Positions 8,560-17,500 of a DNA stretch of 49,929 nucleotides are shown one piece after another (position 1 is the first letter of the stretch; the number at the start of each line of letters is the position of its first letter). The stretch spans positions 1 to 49,929 of the forward strand of contig JAEUJW010000049.1 in the NCBI GenBank assembly GCA_016793465.1. The letters are read 5' to 3'. The stretch is from Myxococcales bacterium (GTDB taxonomy: Bacteria; Myxococcota; Polyangia; Nannocystales; Nannocystaceae). A model generated the notes under the pieces. The model was not told the origin of the DNA. It saw only the letters and a program-made list of their open reading frames with translations, and ran no database searches. A program made the translations under genes and the position numbers.

Positions 8560-9498
8560 TCAGCTCGCGCGCGCCGGCGGCGCGGTCCGCTCGCCCAGGC
8601 GGACGTCGGTCAGGCGCTCGATGGTCGCGCGCAGGCGGGCCCGGCTGTCCGGGGCCACGACCCCGCCGGCCACCGCGATCAGCTCGTGTAGCGCGCCCGC
8701 GGCCTGGCCGCCGACCAGCCACGGGGTCGTGCCGCAGGCGACGGCGTACTCCTCGAGCATCGGCGCCGCGCGCTCGGGCTCGATCGGCACCGTCATCGAC
8801 AGCCCGACCAGGTCCGGCCGGATCTCGGCCACCACATGGGCGATCGCCGCCGCCGGCGTCCGCGCCCCCAGCACCACCGTGCGCATGTTCCACTCGGTCA
8901 GCGTCAGCGCCGCGCCGAGCAGCGGCAGCACGTGCTCGTCGTCGGCGAAGCAGGCCAGCACCACGCTGTGCGACGGGCGGACGGGGCGGCTGAGGCGCAG
9001 GACGTCCCGCAGCGCCGAGCCGACGACCTCGCTGACCAGGTGCTCCTGGGCCGCGTTCATCGTGCCCGCCGACCAGCGCTCGCCGACCTCGGCGAGCACC
9101 GGCCCGTACACGCGGTCGAACAGCGAGGTCGTCGGGCCGGAGTACATGGCCATGCGCACCGCCGCCTCGATCATGTCGGCGTCGAGGCGCTCGACCGCCG
9201 CGAGGATGTTGCGGATCGCCAGCTCCGTGGTGTCGGCCTCGATGCGGACGGCCTCCTCGCGCCCGCCCCGGCCCCCCCGCACCATCTCGGCCGCCTGCGC
9301 CGGGGCGACCCCTCCCTCGCACAGCTCGCGGACCCGGCGGATCATCTCGATGTCACGATCGCTGTAGAGGCGGTACGCCGAGGCCGTCCGCTGCGGCGCG
9401 GGTATCCCGTAGCGTCGCTCCCAGGCGCGCAGGGTGGCGGCCGAGACCCCCGTCATTTCGGCCACGGTCTGGATGCGATAGCGTCCGATCTCCGTCAC
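8560..9498 (-). CDS. MerR-family regulator with cobalamin-binding domain (CarA/CarH/LitR-like)
   Basis: 312 residues from GTG 9498. An upstream in-frame GTG at 9534 lies in the palindrome and is less likely. N-terminal MerR helix-turn-helix (YRIQTVAEMTGVSAATLRAWERRYG, about 6-75). Residues 90-180 form the helical B12-binding cap with the CarH-type signature W-x9-EH (ERWSAGTMNAAQEHLVSE). The C-terminal Rossmann B12 domain begins VVLACFADDEHVLPLLG; the E/D-x-H part of the cobalamin motif is present, but the usual Gly after it is Pro. CarH proteins use adenosylcobalamin as a light sensor and repress carotenoid genes in the dark. No carotenoid operon is adjacent; a desaturase-like gene lies 12 kb away. 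Likely autoregulated. Confidence 0.88.
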   Translation of the reverse strand: MTEIGRYRIQTVAEMTGVSAATLRAWERRYGIPAPQRTASAYRLYSDRDIEMIRRVRELCEGGVAPAQAAEMVRGGRGGREEAVRIEADTTELAIRNILAAVERLDADMIEAAVRMAMYSGPTTSLFDRVYGPVLAEVGERWSAGTMNAAQEHLVSEVVGSALRDVLRLSRPVRPSHSVVLACFADDEHVLPLLGAALTLTEWNMRTVVLGARTPAAAIAHVVAEIRPDLVGLSMTVPIEPERAAPMLEEYAVACGTTPWLVGGQAAGALHELIAVAGGVVAPDSRARLRATIERLTDVRLGERTAPPARAS

Positions 9499-9513
9499 GA
9501 CGAGAGAGCACCC

Positions 9514-9533
9514 TGTCAGGGTTTTCCCTGACA
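9514..9533. promoter_or_regulatory. Perfect inverted repeat, candidate operator of the MerR/B12 regulator
   Basis: TGTCAGGG-TTTT-CCCTGACA, an 8-bp perfect inverted repeat with a 4-nt centre, 16 bp upstream of the GTG at 9498. Position and symmetry fit a dimer or tetramer regulator controlling its own transcription. The sequence resembles no operator I can name. Confidence 0.6.
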
Positions 9534-9752
9534 CGCAACCGCCGTCCCCGTGCGACAGCGTTCATCCGACCTCGACCACCGCGACGTGTGACATGCGCCA
9601 ATGGGACGCCCGCGATTCGCGCGGTCCGCCGGAGGCGACGCACCTGACGAGATCCCCAGGCTCGAGCGCGCGAGCGAAGACCCGGCACGCGGCGACTCCG
9701 CTCATCACCGGGCACGGGTCGACACGTCCCTCGCGCGGCCCTTCGACCCGCC

Positions 9753-10511
9753 TCAGGCCTCGCCGCGCAGCGGCGCGAACGCCCGCCGCAAGGCCGCGTC
9801 GCCGTCCGCCATGTCCCGCGCGATCGCCCCGGCCGCGGCCACCGGATCGGCCGCCGCGACGATCGGCCGCCCGATCACCAGGTACGACGCCCCCGCCGCG
9901 ATCGCCTGGCCCGGCGTCATGACCCGCTTCTGATCGCCGAGCTCGCCGCCCGCGGGCCGGATCCCCGGCACCACCGTGACCAGCCCCGCCGCCGGCTCGC
10001 GCACCACCGCCAGCTCCTGCCCGCTGCACACCACCCCGGCGCACCCGGCCGCGCGCGCGCAGCGGGCCCGCACGGCCACCAGCTCGGACGGCCCGCGCGT
10101 GTGCCCGGCCTCGACGCACGCCGCGGCGTCCTGACTGGTCAGCACCGTCACCGCGAGCACGCCGAGCTCCGGCCCCGCCGCGTCGACGCAGGCCTGCAGG
10201 TGGGCCACGCCCGAGCCGGCGTGCACGGTCACGAAGCGGGCGCCGAGCGAGCGCGCCGCGCGGATCGCCCCGACCATCGTGTTGGGGATGTCGTGCAGCT
10301 TGAGGTCGAGGAACACGTCGAGCTCCGGCACCGCCGCCCGCAGGCGCCGCACCACCGCCGGCCCCTCGGCGACGAACAGCTCGAGCCCCACTTTGATTAA
10401 ACCGACCGAGCCTCGCAGCCGCCGCGCCACCGCCTCCGCCGCGTCGCCGTCGGCCACGTCCAGCGCCACGATGATCCGCCGCCGCATCGCCTCGACCGTG
10501 TCCTGAGCCAT
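9753..10511 (-). CDS. pyrF: Orotidine 5'-phosphate decarboxylase
   Basis: 252 residues, usual length for a type I enzyme. It decarboxylates OMP to UMP, the last step of de novo pyrimidine synthesis, in the cytoplasm. Catalytic Asp69-Lys71-Asp74 sit in FLDLKLHDIPNT. The phosphate-binding end has VTVVPGIRP and YLVIGRPIVAAADP. The N-terminal strand is RRIIVALDV; the ATG at 10511 gives a short lead of 10 residues before it. The gene stands alone, divergent from the serine hydrolase across 178 bp. A run of A/T-ending codons encodes GLIKV near residue 38, unlike the rest of the gene. The 254 bp between it and the upstream MerR-type gene hold nothing else I can identify. Confidence 0.96.
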   Translation of the reverse strand: MAQDTVEAMRRRIIVALDVADGDAAEAVARRLRGSVGLIKVGLELFVAEGPAVVRRLRAAVPELDVFLDLKLHDIPNTMVGAIRAARSLGARFVTVHAGSGVAHLQACVDAAGPELGVLAVTVLTSQDAAACVEAGHTRGPSELVAVRARCARAAGCAGVVCSGQELAVVREPAAGLVTVVPGIRPAGGELGDQKRVMTPGQAIAAGASYLVIGRPIVAAADPVAAAGAIARDMADGDAALRRAFAPLRGEA

Positions 10512-10689
10512 CGCCCGCCCACCTACCAGCCGGGCCCTCCTCGCGCAAGGCCCAACCCGCCGCCCTCGCTCCGCTGCTCCTCGACGTGTGCTGCTCCTCC
10601 GCGGTCTGTCCCCGTCGCGCTCTCGCAGGCGCCACGCTCCCCGCGCTTTCTCGCTACCTCCGGCGCTGCCGCTCGGGCAAGCTGCGCGC

Positions 10690-11859
10690 GTGATCCCCGA
10701 CCCGCGGCGCGCCCTGTTCGACCTGCTCGAGGGCGCCGTGCGCGACGCCGCCTTCCCCGGCGCCGTCGCCCTCGTCTGGCGCGACGGCGCCACCCTCTAC
10801 CACGAGGCCCACGGCCACTTCGCCACCCGCGAGGGCCTGCCCGAGGCCTTCCGCGGGGTCGCCCGCGACTCCGTCTACGACCTCGCCTCGCTGACCAAGG
10901 TGCTGGCGACCACCACGCTGGCCGCCGTCGCCGTGTCCGAGGGCCTGCTCGCGCTCGACTCCCCCGTGCCCGCCCCGTGGTCGCAGGCCTGCCCCGGCGC
11001 CGCGCTGCGCCACCTGCTGGCCCACTGCGCCGGCCTGCCCGCCCACCGCGAGTACTTCGCCGACCTCGGCCCGCCCGGCGGCCGCCCCGACGCCGCCGAC
11101 CGCGTGCTCCGCCGCGTGTGCAACACCCCGCCCGAGTACCCGCTCGCCGCCCGCGCGATCTACAGCGACCTCGGCTTTATGATCCTCGGCGCCTGGCTCG
11201 AGCGGGTCCTCGACCAGCCGCTCGACCAGGCCTTCGCCAACCGCGTGGCCTGGCCGCTCGGCCTCGACGGCGGCCCCGTGCCGCGCCTCGGCTTCCACCG
11301 CCTCGCCGCCGCCCGCGGCCCGTCGTCGTCCCAGCAGGGCCGCGTCGTGCCCACCGAGGTCTACGATCCCGCGCTCCACCCCGCCGGCGCCCCGACGTGG
11401 TTCGCCTGCCGCCGCCCCGCGACCGTCGCCCACTACGAGGTCCACGACGACAACGCCTTCGTCATGGGCGGCGTCGCCGGCCACGCCGGCCTGTTCGGCG
11501 ACGCCGCCGCCGTCTTCGAGGTCGCCCACGCCTGGCTCGTCGGCGGCCTGCCCGGCCTCGCCGAGCCGGTCCGCCGCGCCTTCATCAGCCACCTGTCCGA
11601 AGTGCCAGGTTCGACCCGCCGCCTCGGCTGGGACAGCCCGAACCTCGACGGCAGCGGCTCCGCCGGCTCCGCCCTGTCGTCGGCCGCCGCCGGCCACACC
11701 GGCTACACCGGCACGAGCGTGTGGATCGACCCGACCCCGCCCGACCGCCGCGGCCCGCTGATCGCCGTCCTCCTGACCAACCGCGTCCACCCCACCCGCG
11801 ACAACCCGGCCATATTAAAAATTCGCCCCGCCTTCCACCACGCCGCCGCCGCCCTCTGA
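10690..11859 (+). CDS. Serine hydrolase of the beta-lactamase/penicillin-binding protein C family
   Basis: 389 residues from GTG 10690; an in-frame ATG at 10588 would add 34 Arg-rich residues that do not look like a signal peptide. The class C fold motifs are visible: nucleophile SxxK in DLASLTKVLATTTLA (about residue 63), the Tyr motif as YSD in ARAIYSDLGFMILG, and the third motif as HTG in GHTGYTGTSVWID. Such proteins include esterases, D-aminopeptidases and PBP4-like peptidases; substrate cannot be assigned. No signal peptide, so cytoplasmic. Odd features are a 12-bp all-A/T run (11811-11822) encoding ILKI near the C-terminus and a repeat-family hairpin in frame at 11591-11613. Confidence 0.88.
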   Translation: MIPDPRRALFDLLEGAVRDAAFPGAVALVWRDGATLYHEAHGHFATREGLPEAFRGVARDSVYDLASLTKVLATTTLAAVAVSEGLLALDSPVPAPWSQACPGAALRHLLAHCAGLPAHREYFADLGPPGGRPDAADRVLRRVCNTPPEYPLAARAIYSDLGFMILGAWLERVLDQPLDQAFANRVAWPLGLDGGPVPRLGFHRLAAARGPSSSQQGRVVPTEVYDPALHPAGAPTWFACRRPATVAHYEVHDDNAFVMGGVAGHAGLFGDAAAVFEVAHAWLVGGLPGLAEPVRRAFISHLSEVPGSTRRLGWDSPNLDGSGSAGSALSSAAAGHTGYTGTSVWIDPTPPDRRGPLIAVLLTNRVHPTRDNPAILKIRPAFHHAAAAL

Positions 11860-12051
11860 CCGCGCGCGGCGATCCCGAGCCTCCCGGCGACGACCCACGC
11901 GCCCTCCGCCACGAACGTGACGACCTCGCCGCCGCGCATCTCTTCCAGTCGCCGACAGAGCGCCACCCGCTCCGCATACATGACGCCCCTCCGATCTCGG
12001 CGCGAAGCGGCCGGCCACCGCGCAGGCGGCGGCCGGCCCCCGGGTAGCGGC

Positions 12052-13119
<1,068 letters not shown>

Positions 13120-13149
13120 GCCCGCGCATGTGCGCGTCGCGTGCCTCGC

Positions 13150-13170
13150 CCGCGATCATTCGTTTCGCGG
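13150..13170. promoter_or_regulatory. Inverted repeat upstream of recA
   Basis: CCGCGA-N9-TCGCGG, 31 bp before the recA ATG. A candidate repressor site by position. It does not match the LexA boxes I know, so the SOS link is a guess. Confidence 0.3.
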
Positions 13171-13242
13171 ACTTGCGCCGCCCTGACGCTCACCGGTGTC
13201 CCGCCCGTTGGCCACCCGGTCCGCCCGTTGGCCACCCGAGCC

Positions 13243-14079
13243 TCAGGTCAGCACCTCGACGCCGTCGCTCGTCACGCACAGCGTGTGTTCGAACTGGGCG
13301 CTCCACCTGCCGTCGGCCGTCAGCACCGTCCAGCCGTCGTCGAGGATCACCACGTCGGGCGCCCCGAGGTTGAGCATCGGCTCGACGGTGAAGACCATGC
13401 CCGGCCGCAGCCGCAGCCCCGTGCCGGCGCGCCCGCTGTGCGACACCTGCGGCGCCTCGTGCATGCTGCGGCCGATCCCGTGGCCCGTGAAGGCCGTCAC
13501 CACCGACAGCCCCGCGCGCTCGGCGATCTTCACGATCGCCGCCCCGACGTCGCCGAGCCGCGCGCCCGGCCGCACCGCCGCGACGCCGGCGTCGCGGGCC
13601 CTGCGGGTCGTCTCGACCAGCGCCCGCGCCTCCGCGCTCACCGAGCCGACGCAGAACGTCGCCGAGGTGTCGCCGTGGAACCCGCCGAGCTCGGTGGTCA
13701 CGTCGACGTTGACGATGTCGCCGTCCTGCAGCACGTCCTCCTCGCGCGGCACCCCGTGGCAGACCACCGCGTTGCGGCTGGTGCACACGCTCGCCGGGAA
13801 CCCGCGGTAGCCGAGCTGGCTCGGGCGCCCGCCGCGGCGCGCCGTGTCCTCGCGGACCCAGCGGTCGATCTGCGCCGTCGACACGCCCGGCGCCAGGCGC
13901 TCGCCGATCGTCCTCAGGGTCTCCGCCGCCGCCCGACTCGCGCGGCGGATCGCCGCGATCTCCTGTGCTCCGTAGATGGTCACCACCCGCCGACCGTGCC
14001 GCATCACCGCCGGCGCGCGCCAATACCGTTTAAGCATCGCCGCCGCCGCCTCCTCCGGACCCGTCAGGCGCACGTGCAT
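13243..14079 (-). CDS. map: Type I methionine aminopeptidase
   Basis: 278 residues from ATG 14079; the catalytic domain begins near residue 33 and an internal ATG at 14037 (MLKRYW) is possible. The enzyme removes the initiator Met from new proteins. The five metal ligands are visible: Asp in [14 protein letters not shown] and the second Asp of that segment, His in [11 protein letters not shown], Glu in FTVEPML, Glu in FEHTLCVT. The substrate-positioning His is in VCHGVP. No SecA-like zinc-finger extension is present. Divergent from the LysR-like gene; the 138-bp gap contains a LysR-type box. Confidence 0.95.
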   Translation of the reverse strand: MHVRLTGPEEAAAAMLKRYWRAPAVMRHGRRVVTIYGAQEIAAIRRASRAAAETLRTIGERLAPGVSTAQIDRWVREDTARRGGRPSQLGYRGFPASVCTSRNAVVCHGVPREEDVLQDGDIVNVDVTTELGGFHGDTSATFCVGSVSAEARALVETTRRARDAGVAAVRPGARLGDVGAAIVKIAERAGLSVVTAFTGHGIGRSMHEAPQVSHSGRAGTGLRLRPGMVFTVEPMLNLGAPDVVILDDGWTVLTADGRWSAQFEHTLCVTSDGVEVLT

Positions 14080-14158
14080 CCCTCGCCTACAGGGCCGGCG
14101 GTCGCCGAGCGCCGGGGTTGTTTGGGGCGGTTTCGCCGCTTCTTCTCACCTGACCCCG

Positions 14159-14177
14159 CGATACCTTTTTGGTATCG
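14159..14177. promoter_or_regulatory. LysR-type (T-N11-A) operator
   Basis: CGATACC-TTTTT-GGTATCG is a perfect 7-bp inverted repeat; its inner part ATACC-N5-GGTAT has the T-N11-A layout of LysR-family boxes. It sits between the divergent map gene and the LysR-like gene, directly upstream of the promoter for the latter, as expected for autoregulation. Confidence 0.7.
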
Positions 14178-14181
14178 GCCC

Positions 14182-14211
14182 TTGCTCGCGCGTCCGGACC
14201 GTCTCTACGAT
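14182..14211 (+). promoter_or_regulatory. Sigma-70-type promoter of the LysR-like gene, leaderless
   Basis: TTGCTC (14182-14187), an 18-bp spacer, then TACGAT (14206-14211). The GTG start at 14218 is 6 nt after the -10, where transcription would begin, so the mRNA is predicted to be leaderless. Confidence 0.6.
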
Positions 14212-14217
14212 GCCCGG

Positions 14218-14517
14218 GTGAGCCTCACGCAGCTCGACTACTTCGTCGCCGTCGCCGAGGAGCAGCACGTCGGGCGCGCGGCCCGGCGCCTCCATGTCTC
14301 GCAGCCGCCGCTCAGCCGGCAGATCCGCAACCTCGAGCATGAGCTCGGCGTCCCGCTGTTCGAGCGGACCCCGCGCGGCGTCCGCCTGCTGCCCGCGGGC
14401 CAGCGCTTCCTCGCCCACGCCCGCACGATCCTGGGCGCCGTCGCCGAGGCCCGCCGCTCGGTCGCCTCGCACCTGGTCCTCGCCGCCCGTCCGGACCGAC
14501 GTCCGGAACGCGAGTAG
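14218..14517 (+). CDS. Stand-alone LysR-type DNA-binding domain (99 aa)
   Basis: 99 residues from GTG 14218, against about 300 for normal LysR regulators. Residues 1-62 are a complete LysR winged helix-turn-helix ([49 protein letters not shown] region), then the linker helix (residues 65-90) that normally dimerises, and a stop. No effector-binding domain follows: the next frame starts a different protein 40 bp on. The HTH and linker helix are intact and the gene has its own LysR box and promoter, so I think it is a functional minimal regulator rather than a decayed gene, though truncation of an ancestor is possible. Confidence 0.8.
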   Translation: MSLTQLDYFVAVAEEQHVGRAARRLHVSQPPLSRQIRNLEHELGVPLFERTPRGVRLLPAGQRFLAHARTILGAVAEARRSVASHLVLAARPDRRPERE

Positions 14518-14542
14518 CCCGCGCACGCCCGCGAAATTCGCG

Positions 14543-14548
14543 GATAAT
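14543..14548 (+). promoter_or_regulatory. Candidate -10 element of the 1561-aa protein gene
   Basis: GATAAT ends 9 nt before the GTG at 14558, with no Shine-Dalgarno in the gap. It suggests a separate, possibly leaderless transcript in addition to any read-through from the LysR-like gene. Confidence 0.4.
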
Positions 14549-14557
14549 CGCGTCCGC

Positions 14558-17500
14558 GTGGCCAAGGCCGGCGACCTCATCAAGGAGCTCCAGCGGCGGA
14601 TCCGCAACCTCGAGCGCCTCGTCGGCGCCCTCGTGCCCACCGCCGAGGGTCCGGTGCTGCTCGACATCGCCGGCGTGCGTGCGCCGTTCGTCGCCGTCGA
14701 CCTCGCACGCACCCACCTGCCCGCCCTGCCGGCCCTGCTCGCCACCCTGTCGCTGCGTCGTGAACCGCATCACCTCACCCCCGCCTTCCTCGCCCGCGCC
14801 CATCGAGACCTGAAGGCCCTCGAGCTCGTCGACTGGCTCGCCGTCGTGCGCGGCGCTCCGCGGCTGTTCCGCAGCCACGGACCGTTCGACGCCGGCTGGC
14901 TCGCAATGCAAGAAGCTCGCCTCGCCGGCCTCACCGCGGCGCTGCAGACGCGGTCCGACGGCGCGGACCTCCACGACTGGCCCGCGACGCTCGTCGCCGC
15001 CGTGCACGGTCCGGCCGCGGCCGCCGCGCTGGCCGACTGGATCGACCGCAGCGCCGCGCTCGGCCCGCGCCGCCGCCGCGAGGCCGCCCGCCGCGTCGAC
15101 GCGCTGGTCCGCCGCCTCCGCGACCTCGCCGCCCCGCGCGAGCCCTCGGCCCTCGCCGTCACCGTCGACGCCGCCGCCCGCGCCGTCGCCCGCCTGGCCC
15201 GCCCCGGCCGCGCCGCCGACCGCCGCCTCGACCTCGTGCTCCGCGACCTGCTCGCCTGGCCCGCCGCCGCCGCGCCGAGCCACGGCGATCCGCCTGTCCC
15301 TGCGGACAGCCCCGACTCACCTGTCCCTCCGGTCAGCCTCGGCCCGGCCGCGAGCGAGGCCCTGGCCGCCCGCGTGCGCGCGCGCGCGGCCCCGCTGATC
15401 CGCGGCCTCGGCGGCGCCCGCAGCCCGCGGCGCCTCGCCGAGCTGCGCCGCACCCTCACCGCCTACGCCCTCGCGTTCGCCCCCGACCCGGCCGAGCCGC
15501 CGCCCGTCATCGACCCCGACGCGCTCGAGCTGGCGACCACCCGCCTGCGCGAGGCCGGCGAGCTCCCGCCCGGCCTCAGCCTGCCGCGCGCCCTGTGGCT
15601 GCTGCGCCTCCCGCTCGAGCCGTCCACCCGCGCCGCCGTCGCCCCGTGGGTCGCCGCCGGCTTCCCGCCCGCGCTGCTCGAGCAGGTCATCGCCCACGCG
15701 CAGCACGACCGCCTCGCCGGCCTCCAGGGCGACGTGACCCTCGCGACCGCCTACGCCGACTGGCTGGTCCGCCTGGTCCCCCACTACAAGCAGCGCCTCG
15801 GCGTCGACCTCGAGCTGGAGCCCGACCACTTCGCCCGCCTGCACGCCAGCCACCGCGGCGGCCTGGCCCTGCTCGCACACTGCCTGATCGAGCACCACGC
15901 CCCCGACGAGCGCGACCCCGAGGCCCACCTGGCCCGCCTGCGCGCCACCCTCGGCCTGTTCGCCGCCCGCCCCCGGCGCGCCGAGGCCCTGCTCGCCGAC
16001 CTGTCCCACGCGCCAGCCGGCCGCGGCCGCGAGCGCTTCCCCGAATTCGCCGCCTGGCTCGGCGACCCGGCCCTGCTCGACCGCTACTGCCACCTGTGCG
16101 AGCTCGCCGGCGAGCCGGTCGCCCTCTCGAACACGCTGCGCCGCGACCTGGGGCGCCTGCCGAAGCTGCTGCGCCAGCGCGACTGGCTGCTCACGAGGTC
16201 CGACCGCACCGCCGAGCAGGACCGCCGCCTCGCCGCCCTCGCGGCCGAGCTCGCCGCCAGCGAGCACGCCGATCCGGCGTGGACCCGCCGCCGCCTGGCC
16301 GAGCGCTGCGAGGCCCTGCAGGCCCGCGCGTTCGCCCGCCGCCTCGACGCCGTCCTCCGCGAGCTGCTCGGCGAGGCCCTCGGCGTCGCCCCGCCCGCGC
16401 TGACCCCCGCGTGGCGCGACGCGGTCCGCTTCTGGCTCGGCGAGTCGGCGCGCAACCGCGGCCTGCTGACCCGCCTGCTGCGCTTCGCCGTCGCCCACCC
16501 CGGCCGGCCGATCGCCGCGGCCACGCCGCAAGGCCAGGCGTGGATCGCCCGCGCCGGCGAGCACATGCGCGTCGACGCCTGGCTGGCCCCGCGCCGCCGG
16601 GCGCTCGACCTCGACGATCAGCGCCTCGCGATCTCCCTCGAGGACGACCCGCTCGAGGCCCTGCGCATGGGCATCCCGTTCGGCACCTGCCTCTCGCTCG
16701 CCGACGGCTTCAACGCCGACTCCGCCGTGCTCAACGCCGTCGACCCCAACAAGCGCGTGCTCTACGTCCGCGACGCCCGCGGCGCCGTGGTCGCGCGCAA
16801 GCTGCTGGCCGTGTCCTCCGCGTTCACCCTGCTCGGCTACCGCCTCTACGCCGACCGCCGCCTGCCCGGCCTCGGCGAGCTCGTCGGCGAGTTCTGCCGC
16901 GCCCTCGCCGCCGACTGCGGCCTCGCCCTCGCCGACGCCGGCGCCCCCGCCGAGGTCCACCCCGGCTTCTGGTACGACGACCAGCCCGTCGCCTGGACCG
17001 GCCCCGGCCGCCACGACCTCGCCGCCCTCGCCGGCTACTTCACCCGCATGGGCCGCCCCACCCCGCACCGACTCGAGGCGTGGAGCCTGCGCTACCTCCA
17101 CGCCTGGGACGCCTGGGCCCGCGGCGACGTCGCCCTCGCCGCCGACCTCGTCGACCGCACCACCGGCAGCGCCGCCGAGGGCCCGGGCGACCTGCTCGCC
17201 GAGCACCACGGCCGCGCCCTCGCCCGCCTCGCCCGCAACGACCCCCGCCTCGCCCTCGTGCACCTGCGCCGCAGCGCCCGCGCCGGCGCGCCCGCCCTGC
17301 TGCAGGCCGTCGCCGCCTTCCCCGACCTCTCCAGCGCCCGCAACGACGTCGCCGACGCGCTCGAGCACGCGCCCTCGTCCGCCGCCGTGGCCCGCGCCTG
17401 GCTCGCCGCCGTCGCCCGCGCCCCCCGCGACGTCGCCCGCTTCGACGACCACGGCCTCGAGCACCGCACGACCCAGATCGGCCGCCACCTCGGCCTGCTC

